Positions 7,687 through 16,611 of a DNA stretch of 64,000 nt are shown here, in pieces; position 1 is the first letter of the stretch; the number at the start of each line of letters is the position of its first letter. The position numbers were made by a program, and so were the translations under genes. Source of the DNA: Rhizobium sp. SL86 (GTDB taxonomy: Bacteria; Pseudomonadota; Alphaproteobacteria; Rhizobiales; Rhizobiaceae); NCBI RefSeq assembly GCF_026672545.1, contig NZ_JAPPRJ010000008.1, forward strand, positions 310,001 to 374,000, in the 5' to 3' direction. The notes below the pieces were generated by a model that saw nothing but the letters and a program-made list of their open reading frames with translations, was not told the DNA's origin and searched no databases.

Positions 7687-8700
7687 TTAGCCGCGCGCCT
7701 GCTTGACCAGTCCCTGGATCACGTCACGCACGCTCATGCCTTCCGCGCGCGCCGCAAAAGCCAGCGCCATTCGGTGTTCGAGCACCGGCTCGGCAAGGGC
7801 GTGCACGTCGTCGATCGACGGTGCGAGTCGTCCCTCGTAAAGCGCCCGGGCGCGGGCACAGAGCATCAGCGCCTGGCCCGCACGCGGGCCGGGGCCCCAG
7901 GCCACATGCCGGTCGGTCAGCGTGTTGCCCTGGCCGGGACGCGCCGAGCGCACGAGCGAGAGGATCGCATCGACGACGCTGTCGCTGACCGGCATCTGGC
8001 GGATCAGGCTCTGGATCTCCTGCAGCCGTGGCGCATTGATCACGCCGCGCGGCTTGGCTTCGGAAATGCCGGTTGTTTCGAGCAGGATCTGCCGTTCGGC
8101 TGCGAGATCGGGATAAAGCACATCCACCTGCAGCAGGAAGCGGTCGAGCTGGGCTTCCGGCAGCGGATAGGTGCCTTCCTGTTCCAGCGGGTTCTGGGTT
8201 GCCAGCACATGGAAGGGGGCGGGCAGATCATAACGCTGGCCGGCCACCGTGATGTGGTATTCCTGCATGGACTGCAGCAGCGCCGACTGGGTGCGCGGCG
8301 AGGCACGGTTGATTTCGTCGGCCATCAGCAGCTGGGCGAAGACCGGCCCTTTCACGAACCGGAAGGAGCGGCGGCCCGTTTCGTCTTGGTCCATCACTTC
8401 CGTGCCGAGAATGTCCGACGGCATCAGGTCGGGCGTGAACTGGATACGGTTGGCATCGAGCCCGAGGACTGCGCCGAGCGTCGTCACGAGTTTGGTCTTG
8501 GCAAGGCCCGGCACACCGACGAGCAGCGCATGGCCGCCGGAGAGGACCGCGATCAGGGTGTTCTCCACCACCTGTTCCTGGCCGAAGATGACCTTGCCGA
8601 CTTCGGCGCGAATGGCGGCGATATCGGAGAGAGCCTGTTCGGCCGCGGCAATGATCGCCTTCTCGTCGAGTGGAGTTTCGGTGGAAGTCATGACGCCCAT
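7687..8700 (-). CDS. MoxR-family AAA+ ATPase
   Basis: A 337-residue AAA+ ATPase. It has Walker A (GVPGLAKTK), Walker B plus the MoxR hallmark (LLMADEINRASPRTQSALLQ), sensor 1 (VLATQNPLEQEGTYPLPEAQ) and the C-terminal helical lid with GPGPRAGQAL. MoxR ATPases act as chaperones with vWA proteins. The start at 8700 (MGVMTSTETP) was preferred over 8712 because GGAG lies seven bases before it, while the upstream ATG has no ribosome binding site. It is the first gene of the four-gene operon and is divergent from the DUF1285 gene with 150 bases between them. Confidence 0.95.
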   Translation of the reverse strand: MGVMTSTETPLDEKAIIAAAEQALSDIAAIRAEVGKVIFGQEQVVENTLIAVLSGGHALLVGVPGLAKTKLVTTLGAVLGLDANRIQFTPDLMPSDILGTEVMDQDETGRRSFRFVKGPVFAQLLMADEINRASPRTQSALLQSMQEYHITVAGQRYDLPAPFHVLATQNPLEQEGTYPLPEAQLDRFLLQVDVLYPDLAAERQILLETTGISEAKPRGVINAPRLQEIQSLIRQMPVSDSVVDAILSLVRSARPGQGNTLTDRHVAWGPGPRAGQALMLCARARALYEGRLAPSIDDVHALAEPVLEHRMALAFAARAEGMSVRDVIQGLVKQARG

Positions 8701-8851
8701 GTCGGTCTCCATCAGGCTTTCTCACCGGCGTCCTGCCGGGGATCGCGAATCGCTTCTGTGGCACGATCACATCGTGCTCTTGAACTTATTCCCACGCCAG
8801 CCGCTGACAAGAACGATCGAAATGACTATCTCGTGAGAGAGACGCGCATAC

Positions 8852-9496
8852 ATGGCAACCATGAATGAAATTATGGCAGGCGAAACGATAAACACCGCGA
8901 CGGATGCTGCAGGCCTTGCTGCGATGATTGCGCGTGCGGCCGAGCAAACGGGTGACGGCAAGCGGGGTTTGCCCCCCGTAGAACGTTGGAATCCCCCGTT
9001 TTGCGGGGATCTGGACATGGAAATCCGCGCGGACGGTACCTGGTTCTATCTCGGAACGCCGATTGGCCGGCCGGCGCTGGTGCGCCTGTTTTCCACCGTC
9101 CTGCGCAAGGACGAGGATGGCAAAACCTATCTCGTCACGCCTGTGGAAAAAGTCGGAATTCGCGTCGAGGATGCACCTTTCCTTGCCGTTGAAATGACCG
9201 TGACGTTGCGTGAAGACGTTCCCGTGATCACCTTCCGGACCAATCTCGGCGATGTCGTCGAGGCCGGCGAAGAGCATCCGTTGCGTTTCAAGATCGTCGG
9301 CGAAGAGCGCCAGCTGAAGCCCTATGTGCATGTCCGCGGCCGGCTGGAGGCGTTGGTGTCACGGGCCGTGATGTATGATCTCGTGGAGCTTGGCGAGGTG
9401 ATCGAGGTGGATGGCGTGGCGATGTTTGCCCTCCGCTCCGGTGGCGCCGTCTTTCCCGTCATGCCGGCGGACGAACTGGATATAGCTGCCCGATGA
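8852..9496 (+). CDS. DUF1285 family protein
   Basis: A 214-residue soluble protein with the DUF1285 pattern: PPVERWNPPFCGDLDMEI, ADGTWFYLGTPIGRPALVRL, then FSTVLRKDEDGKTYLVTPVE and VEDAPFLAVEM. No enzymatic function is established for this family. It is the first gene of a tight plus-strand run with the NUDIX and CCA-adding genes, and its stop overlaps the NUDIX start by ATGA. The conserved association of DUF1285, NUDIX and cca next to a divergent MoxR operon is common in rhizobia. Confidence 0.9.
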   Translation: MATMNEIMAGETINTATDAAGLAAMIARAAEQTGDGKRGLPPVERWNPPFCGDLDMEIRADGTWFYLGTPIGRPALVRLFSTVLRKDEDGKTYLVTPVEKVGIRVEDAPFLAVEMTVTLREDVPVITFRTNLGDVVEAGEEHPLRFKIVGEERQLKPYVHVRGRLEALVSRAVMYDLVELGEVIEVDGVAMFALRSGGAVFPVMPADELDIAAR

Positions 9497-10140
9497 GTGA
9501 TGTCCTTGTGCAGCCACCGCTGTTTACCGCTGCGGATTTTCGCCGCCGTGCCCAGAACCAGAGGGGTGCGGCGCTGGCGGATGCCGTGCATGATCATGGC
9601 GATCATCTCCTGAACCCCGGCATCGTCCAGCATGTCGAGGGGCTTGCGCTGAAGGATGCGGCGGTGCTGATCCCGGTCGTCGATGACGAGGATGGCGCAA
9701 AGATCATCCTCACCCAACGCACCACGGGGCTGCGCAAACATTCCGGCCAGATCGCCTTTCCGGGCGGAGCGATCGATCCGGAGGATGGCGGGCCGGAAAC
9801 CGCGGCACTGCGCGAGGCGGAGGAGGAGATCGGTCTTGACCGCCGTTTCGTCGAGCCGGTCGGCCGGCTGCCGGATTATTTTGCCGCGAGCGGTTTTCGC
9901 ATCACCCCGGTGCTTGCCGTCGTCCAGCGCGGTTTCGATCTGACGCTCAATCCCACCGAGGTGGAACACGCCTTCGAGGTGCCGCTCTCCTTCCTGATGG
10001 ATCCGGCCAATCACAGCCAGGGCAGCCGGGAATGGCAGGGCGCGATCCGGCATTTCTACGTCATGCCCTATCGCGACTGGCATATCTGGGGCATTACCGC
10101 CGGAATCCTGAGAACACTTTACGAAAGGTTATACCGATGA
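9493..10140 (+). CDS. NUDIX hydrolase, probable CoA pyrophosphatase (NudL type)
   Basis: A 215-residue NUDIX protein. The NUDIX helix is GGAIDPEDGGPETAALREAE continuing EEIGLD, and it is preceded by the UPF0035/NudL signature LTQRTTGLRKHSGQIAFPGG, which marks enzymes that cleave the pyrophosphate of CoA and acyl-CoA to 4'-phosphopantetheine and 3',5'-ADP. Its start overlaps the DUF1285 stop (ATGA) and its stop overlaps the cca start, so all three genes are probably translated in a coupled way. Substrate is inferred from the motif only. Confidence 0.9.
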   Translation: MSDVLVQPPLFTAADFRRRAQNQRGAALADAVHDHGDHLLNPGIVQHVEGLALKDAAVLIPVVDDEDGAKIILTQRTTGLRKHSGQIAFPGGAIDPEDGGPETAALREAEEEIGLDRRFVEPVGRLPDYFAASGFRITPVLAVVQRGFDLTLNPTEVEHAFEVPLSFLMDPANHSQGSREWQGAIRHFYVMPYRDWHIWGITAGILRTLYERLYR

Positions 10141-11399
10141 CGAGCCTCGCCGGTCAGACCTGGCTCACCGATCCCGCCGTGCAGGCGGTGTTTTCACTCC
10201 TGAACGCCGATGGCGGGGAGGGGCGGATCGTCGGCGGCGCTGTGCGCAACGCGCTGATGGGATTGCCGATTTCGGATGCCGATTTCGCTACCACCAATTT
10301 GCCGGACGAGGTGATGGCACGGGCGAAAAAGGCCGGCATCAAGGCGGTGCCGACCGGCATCGACCACGGCACCGTGACGCTCGTCATCGACGGCCGCGGT
10401 TTCGAGGTGACGACGCTGCGCAGCGATGTGGCGACCGATGGACGCCACGCGACGGTCGCCTTCGGGACCGACTGGCAGGCGGATGCGGAGCGACGCGATT
10501 TCACCATGAACGCGCTCTATGTAACGGCGGACGGCGCGGTGATCGACCTCGTCGGCGGCCTTAAGGATATCGAAAGCCGCACCATTCGGTTTATCGGTGA
10601 CGCCTCTGTCCGTATTGCCGAGGATTACCTGCGCGTTCTGCGCTTCTTCCGCTTTTTTGCCTATTACGGCTCCGGACGGCCGGATGCCGACGGGCTGCGC
10701 GCTTCGGCCAAAGCGAAGGATCGGCTGGATCATCTGTCGGCCGAACGTGTCTGGACCGAAATGCGCAAGCTCTTTGCCGCGCCCGATCCGGCACGCGCCT
10801 TGTTGTGGATGCGCACCTCCGGCGTGCTGACCGTCATCCTGCCGGAAACGGAAAAATGGGGCATCGATGCCATTCACGGGCTGGTGGCGACCGAACAGGC
10901 GCTGTCCTGGACGCCGGATCCGCTCTTGCGGCTGGCCGCGATCATTCCGCCGGATACGGAACGTGTGGTGGCGCTTGCCAAGCGTCTGCGGATGTCGAAT
11001 GCCGAAAGCGAGCGGCTGCTGCAATGGGCACAGGCGCCGCAGGTAACGGTGGACCTGGCCGAAACCGCGCTCGATCGTCTGCTTTATCGGCATGGCAAGC
11101 CGGGGCTTTTGATGCGGCTCAGGCTCGCTTTGGCGTCGGCGCGAGCAAGCGCCGTCGGCAATGATCAGGACATGCTGAAGGCAGCGAAACTTTCGACGCT
11201 TCTGGCGCGTGCCGAACGGTTCGAAAAGCCGAGTTTTCCGCTCGGCGGCAGCGATGTGATGGAGGCCGGCGTGCCGGCCGGCCCGCGGGTTGGCGAGTTG
11301 CTGCGGGAGCTTGAGAGCCTCTGGGTGGAGCGCAATTTCGCGCTTAACCGGGCAGCGCTTGCCGCCCGGCTGAAGGACATGATCGATCAACAGGCCTGA
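10137..11399 (+). CDS. cca: CCA tRNA nucleotidyltransferase
   Basis: A 420-residue class II nucleotidyltransferase that adds or repairs the 3'-CCA end of tRNAs. The head domain carries GGEGRIVGGAVRNALMGLPI and the metal-binding DADFATTN (DxD), then the RRDFTMNALY motif and the RIAEDYLRVLRFFRF nucleotide-selection motif. The C-terminal part is helical. The ATG at 10137 overlaps the TGA of the NUDIX gene and is preceded by GAAAGG; this start gives the N-terminus MTSLAGQTWLTDPAVQAVFS, fitting the family. Confidence 0.95.
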   Translation: MTSLAGQTWLTDPAVQAVFSLLNADGGEGRIVGGAVRNALMGLPISDADFATTNLPDEVMARAKKAGIKAVPTGIDHGTVTLVIDGRGFEVTTLRSDVATDGRHATVAFGTDWQADAERRDFTMNALYVTADGAVIDLVGGLKDIESRTIRFIGDASVRIAEDYLRVLRFFRFFAYYGSGRPDADGLRASAKAKDRLDHLSAERVWTEMRKLFAAPDPARALLWMRTSGVLTVILPETEKWGIDAIHGLVATEQALSWTPDPLLRLAAIIPPDTERVVALAKRLRMSNAESERLLQWAQAPQVTVDLAETALDRLLYRHGKPGLLMRLRLALASARASAVGNDQDMLKAAKLSTLLARAERFEKPSFPLGGSDVMEAGVPAGPRVGELLRELESLWVERNFALNRAALAARLKDMIDQQA

Positions 11400-11430
11400 G
11401 AGGCCCGCAATGGAGCGTCGCCGATCCGGT

Positions 11431-11625
11431 TCAGGCGGATGCCTTGGCCGGATCGTCGCTGCGGATCCGCGCCTTGATGTTGTCGATCATGTTCTCACGG
11501 ATATAGGTCTCGCCGTGGACCGAGCGCATGTGCTCGACCGCGCGGCGCACCACTTCCGCATCCTCATCTGCCCGGGTGTGCCAATCGCATCCCGGGACCA
11601 GAGTTCCACATTCGAAACGTCGCAT
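11431..11625 (-). CDS. DUF1059 domain small protein
   Basis: A 64-residue protein, MRRFECGTLVPGCDWHTRAD followed by EVVRRAVEHMRSVHGETYI, which is the DUF1059 pattern with its conserved two cysteines (residues 6 and 13) and a CxxH-like patch that could bind metal. The start at 11625 is supported by GGAGG five bases upstream. It is transcribed towards cca, ending tail to tail with it. The function of DUF1059 proteins is unknown. Confidence 0.85.
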   Translation of the reverse strand: MRRFECGTLVPGCDWHTRADEDAEVVRRAVEHMRSVHGETYIRENMIDNIKARIRSDDPAKASA

Positions 11626-11735
11626 AGGAGCCTCCATCCGTTGATGATGGGCATTCCGTTTCCTCCAAACGGTCCGCCCCCATGGCTCAACGGATCAGGA
11701 TCGGCTGTGTTCCCGTGGCTGATGCCGCAAACGGT

Positions 11736-12020
11736 CTAATCCGACAGGGCCCAGGCGTGAAAGACCGACGGATGCGCCTGGCCGGCGCGTTGATCGGCCG
11801 TTCCGGCGTCATTGGCCGCAGCCGATGTCGTGCGCGCCTCGCCGGCCACTTGCCGGCGCACCTGCTCGACATAAAACGAATGTGGCAGGTCGGTGTCGCT
11901 GCGGGCACGAAGCTCGGCGGCCATCCTGTCGATCATTTCAGGGGTTTCGATCAAACGCGCCTTATCTGTACCCGTTGGTACTGGCGCGGTGGATACTGGC
12001 ACGCTCCTCGATGTAACCAT
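11736..12020 (-). CDS. Conserved hypothetical protein
   Basis: A 94-residue protein without a family I recognise. The N-terminus is low in order (VTSRSVPVSTAPVPTGTDKA), the middle is helical and charged (ETPEMIDRMAAELRARSDTD then LPHSFYVEQVRRQVAGEA) and the tail is alanine-rich. The start at 12020 is well supported by GGAGGAGG five bases upstream. It is a single gene between hemF and the DUF1059 gene, all on the minus strand. No signal peptide or membrane segment is seen. Confidence 0.65.
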   Translation of the reverse strand: MVTSRSVPVSTAPVPTGTDKARLIETPEMIDRMAAELRARSDTDLPHSFYVEQVRRQVAGEARTTSAAANDAGTADQRAGQAHPSVFHAWALSD

Positions 12021-12138
12021 GACATCCTCCTCCGGTGCAGTTCGTTGAAAACTACCACCGGAAGCTTGATTCGGATATGTCAAATGTCAACTCAACAGAG
12101 TGTCACATTTTCGCCGGATGTGCTCTTTTGGCCAGTTC

Positions 12139-13047
12139 TTACGGCCAGCGCACGAGGGGCGGCAGGGATGACAGGATCGACTCGACATTGCCGCCGGTTT
12201 TCAGGCCGAAAATCGTGCCGCGGTCGTACAACAGGTTGAACTCCACGTAGCGCCCGCGCCGCACCAACTGCTCGTCCCGGTCCGCGTCCGTGACCGGCGT
12301 GTCGAGGTTGGCGCGGACGATCTTCGGATAGACGGCGTGGAAGGCGCGTCCCACATCCTGGACGAAGTCGAAATTGGCCTGCCAACCGCCTTTGTGTTCC
12401 TCGGGATACAGCCAGTCGAAGAAAATGCCACCGATGCCGCGCGGTTCGTTGCGATGCTGCAGGAAGAAATATTCGTCGCACCAGGCCTTGTACCGGTCGT
12501 AATCGGCAACGGTCTCGTGCCGTCGACAGACCTCCTCCATCGCGCTGTGGAAGGTTTGCGTGTCGATGTCGTCCTGCGAGCGGCGGCGGTTCAACATGGG
12601 CGTCAAGTCCGCCCCGCCGCCAAACCACAGGCCGGTGGTCGCCACCATGCGGGTGTTCATATGCACGGTCGGGACGCTGGGATTGACCGGATGGGCGATC
12701 AGCGAGATGCCCGAGGCCCAGAACCGCGGATCTTCGGTCGCGCCTGGCATCTGCTTGCGGAATTCCTCGGAAAACTCGCCATGGACGGTGGAGGTGTGCA
12801 CGCCGACCTTTTCGAAGACGCGACCCTCCATCATCGACATCACGCCGCCGCCACCCTTGCCATCCTCCCGCAGCCAGGCTTTGCGCGTAAAGCGGCCGGC
12901 CGGCCGGTCGGAACCGGAGAACGCATCTTCCAGTGCCTCGAAGGTGGTACAGATCTCGTCACGCAGGTGTTCGAACCAGGCGCGGGCGGAAGCCTTCTTC
13001 TCCTCGATATCATCCGGCAGGCCAACGGGGATCTGCGGTCTTTCCAT
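12139..13047 (-). CDS. hemF: Oxygen-dependent coproporphyrinogen III oxidase
   Basis: A 302-residue enzyme of haem synthesis that oxidatively decarboxylates coproporphyrinogen III to protoporphyrinogen IX using O2. Family motifs are clear: GGGVMSMMEGRVFEKVGVH, WASGISLIAHPVNPSVPTVH, NTRMVATTGLWFGGGADLTP, RGIGGIFFDWL and GRYVEFNLLYDRGTIFGLKT. Length agrees with bacterial HemF. No canonical FNR box was found in the upstream region. It is transcribed alone, divergent from the 85-residue unknown protein. Confidence 0.97.
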   Translation of the reverse strand: MERPQIPVGLPDDIEEKKASARAWFEHLRDEICTTFEALEDAFSGSDRPAGRFTRKAWLREDGKGGGGVMSMMEGRVFEKVGVHTSTVHGEFSEEFRKQMPGATEDPRFWASGISLIAHPVNPSVPTVHMNTRMVATTGLWFGGGADLTPMLNRRRSQDDIDTQTFHSAMEEVCRRHETVADYDRYKAWCDEYFFLQHRNEPRGIGGIFFDWLYPEEHKGGWQANFDFVQDVGRAFHAVYPKIVRANLDTPVTDADRDEQLVRRGRYVEFNLLYDRGTIFGLKTGGNVESILSSLPPLVRWP

Positions 13048-13223
13048 GGGCTTCCCATCCTCTGATATCTCAAGACGGTCCGGGCCGGCCGCCTCTGTGT
13101 TCGTGTCACGCTCTGGGCTTTAGCCAAGGCTTGGTCCCGGTGCAACCGGACAGGTTGGCACAGCCGATTCGACTCATGCCGCTGCTTGTGCCAAACTACC
13201 TGCCATCCTCAGAGGTAGAACGT

Positions 13224-13481
13224 ATGGCAAAGTTCTCACCACCGCCGCTTGCCGGGCTGAAGCGCAGGATCGATCGCCACCGCCAGGAGAAGGCCGGTGA
13301 TGCGCAGGGACTGTTCGTTCGGCAAACCTACACGCTCCCCCGGGACGATGCGCGCCAGAAGGCGCAGGAATGGTTCGATGCCTTCCCCAAGGCCGCCTAC
13401 TGGACGGAAGTGGAAAGCTGGCGGCAGCTGGACGGCGACAAGATCGAATTCACCATGCGGCGGTTGCCGACCGCCGACTGA
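13224..13481 (+). CDS. Small conserved hypothetical protein
   Basis: An 85-residue basic protein, MAKFSPPPLAGLKRRIDRHR with a YTLPRDDARQKAQEWFDAFP core and an EFTMRRLP end. I do not assign a family; it looks like a globular rhizobial protein of unknown role. The start at 13224 is chosen because AGAGGTAG precedes it and longer frames upstream read through the divergent hemF leader. It stands alone, between hemF and the flagellin gene. Confidence 0.7.
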   Translation: MAKFSPPPLAGLKRRIDRHRQEKAGDAQGLFVRQTYTLPRDDARQKAQEWFDAFPKAAYWTEVESWRQLDGDKIEFTMRRLPTAD

Positions 13482-13587
13482 TGGCGAAATCCGATAGCCG
13501 GCTTGTGCCCCGCCGATTCTGATGGAATTACGGCCTTTGCTAAAATTCTAAGATCTCGTGAAAGCGAACCGCAAAACCTGCACGTTA

Positions 13588-13634
13588 AAACCTGTTCGTG
13601 TGGGCGAGAAACATTCTCGCTTTAGGACAGGTTT
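13588..13634 (+). promoter_or_regulatory. Nested hairpin in the flagellin mRNA leader
   Basis: AAACCTGT (13588-13595) pairs with ACAGGTTT (13627-13634), extended by two more pairs, and inside it GCGAGAA (13604-13610) pairs with TTCTCGC (13614-13620). The outer arm ends just before the AAGGGG ribosome binding site of the flagellin gene, so folding could affect translation. AAAACCTG is also repeated directly at about 13573 and 13587. Flagellin leaders bound by FlbT in alphaproteobacteria are the obvious analogy; this is inference. Confidence 0.55.
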
Positions 13635-13645
13635 AAGGGGTGTAG

Positions 13646-14605
13646 ATGGTATCGACCTCAGTCAATTCGACAGCAGCTTCCGCGCTCTCCCTGCTGGGCG
13701 GGACGACGCGGGCGTTGAGCGAAAGCACGACGCGTGTCGCGTCGGGACGAGAGGTGCAGTCGGCATCGGACAATGCGGCTTACTGGTCGATCGCCACGAC
13801 CATGAAGTCGACCAATCTCTCGCTGTCGAGCGCCGAGGATGCGCAGGCCTTTTCCGCCGCGATCGCCGATACGGCTGCCGTCGGCATGGCCCATGCCAGC
13901 GAGATCATGTCGGAGATCCAGTCGAAACTGATCCTGGCGAAGACGCCGGGCGTCGACAAGGATGTGCTGAATTCCGAAATTACGCAGCTGAAAGAACAGC
14001 TTGGCACGGTCGTCGACTCGAGCTCCTTCAACGGTCAGAACTGGCTGAAGACATCGGCGAGCGAAAGCCCGAAGATGGAGAGCATGGTCGGTTCCGTCAC
14101 TAGCAATGCGCGTGGGGATGTTTCGGTCAATGTCATCAACTTCGACCGCAGCCAATCCAACCTTGTGGCGGAAGGTGATGCAAGCGACGGTCTTTTGACG
14201 CGTTCCTATTCCGGCATCACCAAGTCCGGGTCGGCTTACGATTATTACCTCCTCGATGCCGGCTCGACGACGCCGGCCGGCGGTTCTGCCCGCGAGATCG
14301 GCCTGTCGAGCACGACGACGGATGACGAGATCGACGGCATGATCTCCGCCATGAACAGCATGATGAAGGGAATGACGGATGGAGGGGCTACGATCGGCGC
14401 AACAAGCAGCCGGATCGACACGAACGCCGATTTCCTCGCCAACCTTCAGGACGTGACCCAGATCGGGATCGGCACGATGGTCGATGCCAATCTCGAAGAG
14501 GAGTCTGCTCGCCTGGCTTCGCTTTCGGTGCAGCAGCAGTTGCAGACCATCGGTCTCAACATCACCAACACATCGATGGCGGCAAGTCTGAAGATTTTCG
14601 CCTGA
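13646..14605 (+). CDS. Flagellin (orphan, divergent)
   Basis: A 319-residue flagellin, the structural subunit of the flagellar filament. The N-terminal D0/D1 region holds RVASGREVQSASDNAAYWSI and the EITQLKEQL..VVDSSSFNGQNWL segment, and the C-terminal D1/D0 region holds RIDTNADFLANLQDVTQIGI and VDANLEEESARLASLSVQQQ. The N-terminus MVSTSVNSTAASALSLLGGT and the end SLKIFA depart from the usual rhizobial forms. No other flagellar gene is present in the window, so it is an isolated copy. AAGGGG lies seven bases before the start, preceded by a stable hairpin. Confidence 0.93.
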   Translation: MVSTSVNSTAASALSLLGGTTRALSESTTRVASGREVQSASDNAAYWSIATTMKSTNLSLSSAEDAQAFSAAIADTAAVGMAHASEIMSEIQSKLILAKTPGVDKDVLNSEITQLKEQLGTVVDSSSFNGQNWLKTSASESPKMESMVGSVTSNARGDVSVNVINFDRSQSNLVAEGDASDGLLTRSYSGITKSGSAYDYYLLDAGSTTPAGGSAREIGLSSTTTDDEIDGMISAMNSMMKGMTDGGATIGATSSRIDTNADFLANLQDVTQIGIGTMVDANLEEESARLASLSVQQQLQTIGLNITNTSMAASLKIFA

Positions 14606-14621
14606 TGTGAGCAGTTTGCCT

Positions 14622-14718
14622 TGGCGGGTGAGAGAGGGAAGACTTTCTAGTCCCTTGTCGTCTCTTCCTCTCGCCCGCCAGACCCGAAAATGCCGGTGGG
14701 GAAACCCGCCGGCATTTT
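14622..14718. terminator. Two consecutive hairpins between flagellin and the converging gene
   Basis: The first long stem pairs TGGCGGG (14622-14628) with CCCGCCA (14674-14680), extended by GAGAG/CTCTC and AAGAC/GTCT with small bulges. The second pairs AAAATGCCGGTGGG (14687-14700) with CCCGCCGGCATTTT (14705-14718) around a GAAA loop with one G-T pair. The second has an A-run before and a T-run after the stem, suiting bidirectional termination of the convergent genes. Confidence 0.75.
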
Positions 14719-14786
14719 CACGTTCATCATCCGTTGATGGAGGCCCGGCTGATGGAGGCCCGGCGAGTGAACGACCGGGCCGGTGT

Positions 14787-16049
14787 TCAGCGTTTGCGGC
14801 TGCGCGCGGCCCGTCTGGTGGCCGCCGGCTTGTCTGCCGGCGGCGGTGTGAGCACCGGTTCGGCTGCGATTGGGACGGGCATCTCGGTCACAGCCATCGG
14901 CAGCACGTCTTCCTCGACGGTGTCCTGCATGTCGGGAGGCGATGCGGGTTCGGGCAGGGGCGCGGCAAACACGGGCGCCGGAACCGAGGGCTCGGCAACC
15001 ACGACCGGCAACGGTGCTTCCTCGACGACGACCGGAAGCGATAGCGGGGCTGCTTCGCTCATTTCCGGTTCGGCGGGCAGCGGTTCGTTTGTGTTGCTCG
15101 CCGTGCGATTGATCGCCCTTGCCATGATCTTGTGCACCACGTCGGTCACCGGCAGGTGGTTTGGCAGGTCCGTATTGGTGTGATGCAGGGCGTTCGGCAC
15201 GATCTCGTCGGTATCGAGGAAACGCCGGGAGTTCAGTTCACCGAACCAGTCCCATTCGCCCATCACGTCGATCACCGACTTGAACATCGGCGGCATGGCG
15301 ATACGGGCGCTGAGCGTGATGACGGTTGCCCGCGCGGCGAGCTTTTCGGCCGCGCTCCGTTCTTCCTTGACCAGATTGTAGAGCGCCTCGGAAATGACTA
15401 GGTTGCCCTTCGAATGGCCGACCAGCAGCGAAAATGACAGGCGGGGATCGCTGAGCAGCGCGCGCACCGTCTGGGTGTCGAGGCTGCGCTCCTGCAGGCG
15501 TTCCGACGAAAGCCGGGTGGCGGCGCCAAATTGCGGCCGTCCGAAGAATTCGTCGAGGATCTCGAAAGAGTGGCGAACGCTGTTCAGCGCACCGAACAGG
15601 AAATAGCCGCCCATCGCCTCGGTTACCACGTCGGCGAGACCGTAGCCGGAAATGACGGCCGCGACCGGTTTGCCGATCGCATCGGCGACATTGCGGGCGA
15701 GTGCTGCGGAACCGAGCGCCGAACTGCCGACGCCGGCTACCACCAGCGCGTCGATCGTACGACCGCCGCCCATGATGAAGTCGTCGATCGTGTCGCAGAG
15801 CGTCAGGGGCGGGCCGCCGGTGGGCGGCACGATGAGGATCGCGCCCTCGGCGGCAAGACAACCGCTGATATAAAATACTTCTTCCGCCGTGACCGTTTTC
15901 ACGTCGTAGAACATGGCGTCCAGCGAGGTATTGCGGCGCCGTAATGCCTCCAGGGTCAGATTGCGCACGGGGGAGTGCTGAATCCGTTCGGGAAGGCTTA
16001 AAGTTCGGGCAAACTGGGTGACGCCGTGGGTGAATGCGGTGGGGAACAT
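14787..16049 (-). CDS. Alpha/beta-hydrolase-like protein with proline-rich tail
   Basis: A 420-residue protein. The core (about residues 1-320) contains LLVGHSKGNLVISEALYNLV, in which GHSKG is a nucleophile-elbow type GxSxG motif, together with ALVVAGVGSSALGSAALARN and VAAVISGYGLADVVTEAMGG. These suggest an alpha/beta-hydrolase or lipase-like fold, but the acid and histidine of a triad cannot be placed with confidence. The last 100 residues are rich in proline, alanine, valine and glutamate and end in a basic RRAARSRKR segment. No signal peptide is obvious. It converges on the flagellin gene across two terminator hairpins. Confidence 0.6.
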   Translation of the reverse strand: MFPTAFTHGVTQFARTLSLPERIQHSPVRNLTLEALRRRNTSLDAMFYDVKTVTAEEVFYISGCLAAEGAILIVPPTGGPPLTLCDTIDDFIMGGGRTIDALVVAGVGSSALGSAALARNVADAIGKPVAAVISGYGLADVVTEAMGGYFLFGALNSVRHSFEILDEFFGRPQFGAATRLSSERLQERSLDTQTVRALLSDPRLSFSLLVGHSKGNLVISEALYNLVKEERSAAEKLAARATVITLSARIAMPPMFKSVIDVMGEWDWFGELNSRRFLDTDEIVPNALHHTNTDLPNHLPVTDVVHKIMARAINRTASNTNEPLPAEPEMSEAAPLSLPVVVEEAPLPVVVAEPSVPAPVFAAPLPEPASPPDMQDTVEEDVLPMAVTEMPVPIAAEPVLTPPPADKPAATRRAARSRKR

Positions 16050-16149
16050 GATCCGTCTCTCTTAAGGCTGGGAGTGTTCATGGCATGCATTCGTTTCAGC
16101 ATCTTTGCATAAAGATCGGGATCTGCCAACGCCACTTCAGGCTGTATCG

Positions 16150-16611
16150 TCAGCCCCAGGCGATTTGCCGCATGGCCTCGCCGGCCATCATTGCCGCCGA
16201 CATCGCCACGTTGATCGATCTTTGCCCCTCCACCATGGGAATGATCAGGCGGGCATCGGAACGGTCGTGGACGTGGTCGGGCACGCCGGCACTCTCGCGG
16301 CCGAAGAGCAGGATGTCGTTGCTTGCAAAGCGGAAATCCGTGTAACGCGCGGCGGCCTTGGTGGAGGCGAGAACGAGCCGGCGGCCCTCTTCGCTGCGCC
16401 AGGCATCGAAGCTTTCCCAGTTGACGTGGCGCGTCATCGCAACGCTTGCGAGATAATCCATTCCGGCGCGGCGGAGATTTTTGTCCGATAGGACGAAACC
16501 TGCGGGTTCGATGATGTCGACCTTGAGGCCGAGACAGGCGGCAAGCCGCAGGATCGTGCCGGTATTTCCCGGAATATCAGGCTGATAGAGAGCGATGCGC
16601 AACTGGTTCAT
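16150..16611 (-). CDS. trmL: tRNA (cytidine(34)-2'-O)-methyltransferase
   Basis: A 153-residue SPOUT methyltransferase that 2'-O-methylates the wobble base of tRNA-Leu isoacceptors. Motifs typical of TrmL (YibK) are LYQPDIPGNTGTILRLAACL, the LLFGRESAGVP cofactor loop and RLIIPMVEGQRSINVAMSAA of the knotted C-terminal half. The length fits the family. It is transcribed towards the alpha/beta-hydrolase gene and is divergent from the ABC exporter cluster. Confidence 0.95.
   Translation of the reverse strand: MNQLRIALYQPDIPGNTGTILRLAACLGLKVDIIEPAGFVLSDKNLRRAGMDYLASVAMTRHVNWESFDAWRSEEGRRLVLASTKAAARYTDFRFASNDILLFGRESAGVPDHVHDRSDARLIIPMVEGQRSINVAMSAAMMAGEAMRQIAWG

Noticed and set aside
12070..12095. 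Possible FNR box upstream of the 94-residue protein and near the hemF end (TTGAT..)
   Set aside because: The second half-site does not match ATCAA at the required spacing and the position is downstream of hemF, not upstream.
14733..14764. Tandem duplication of about 15 bases near the alpha/beta-hydrolase stop
   Set aside because: Two copies only and close to the stop codon; likely a trivial slippage event without function.
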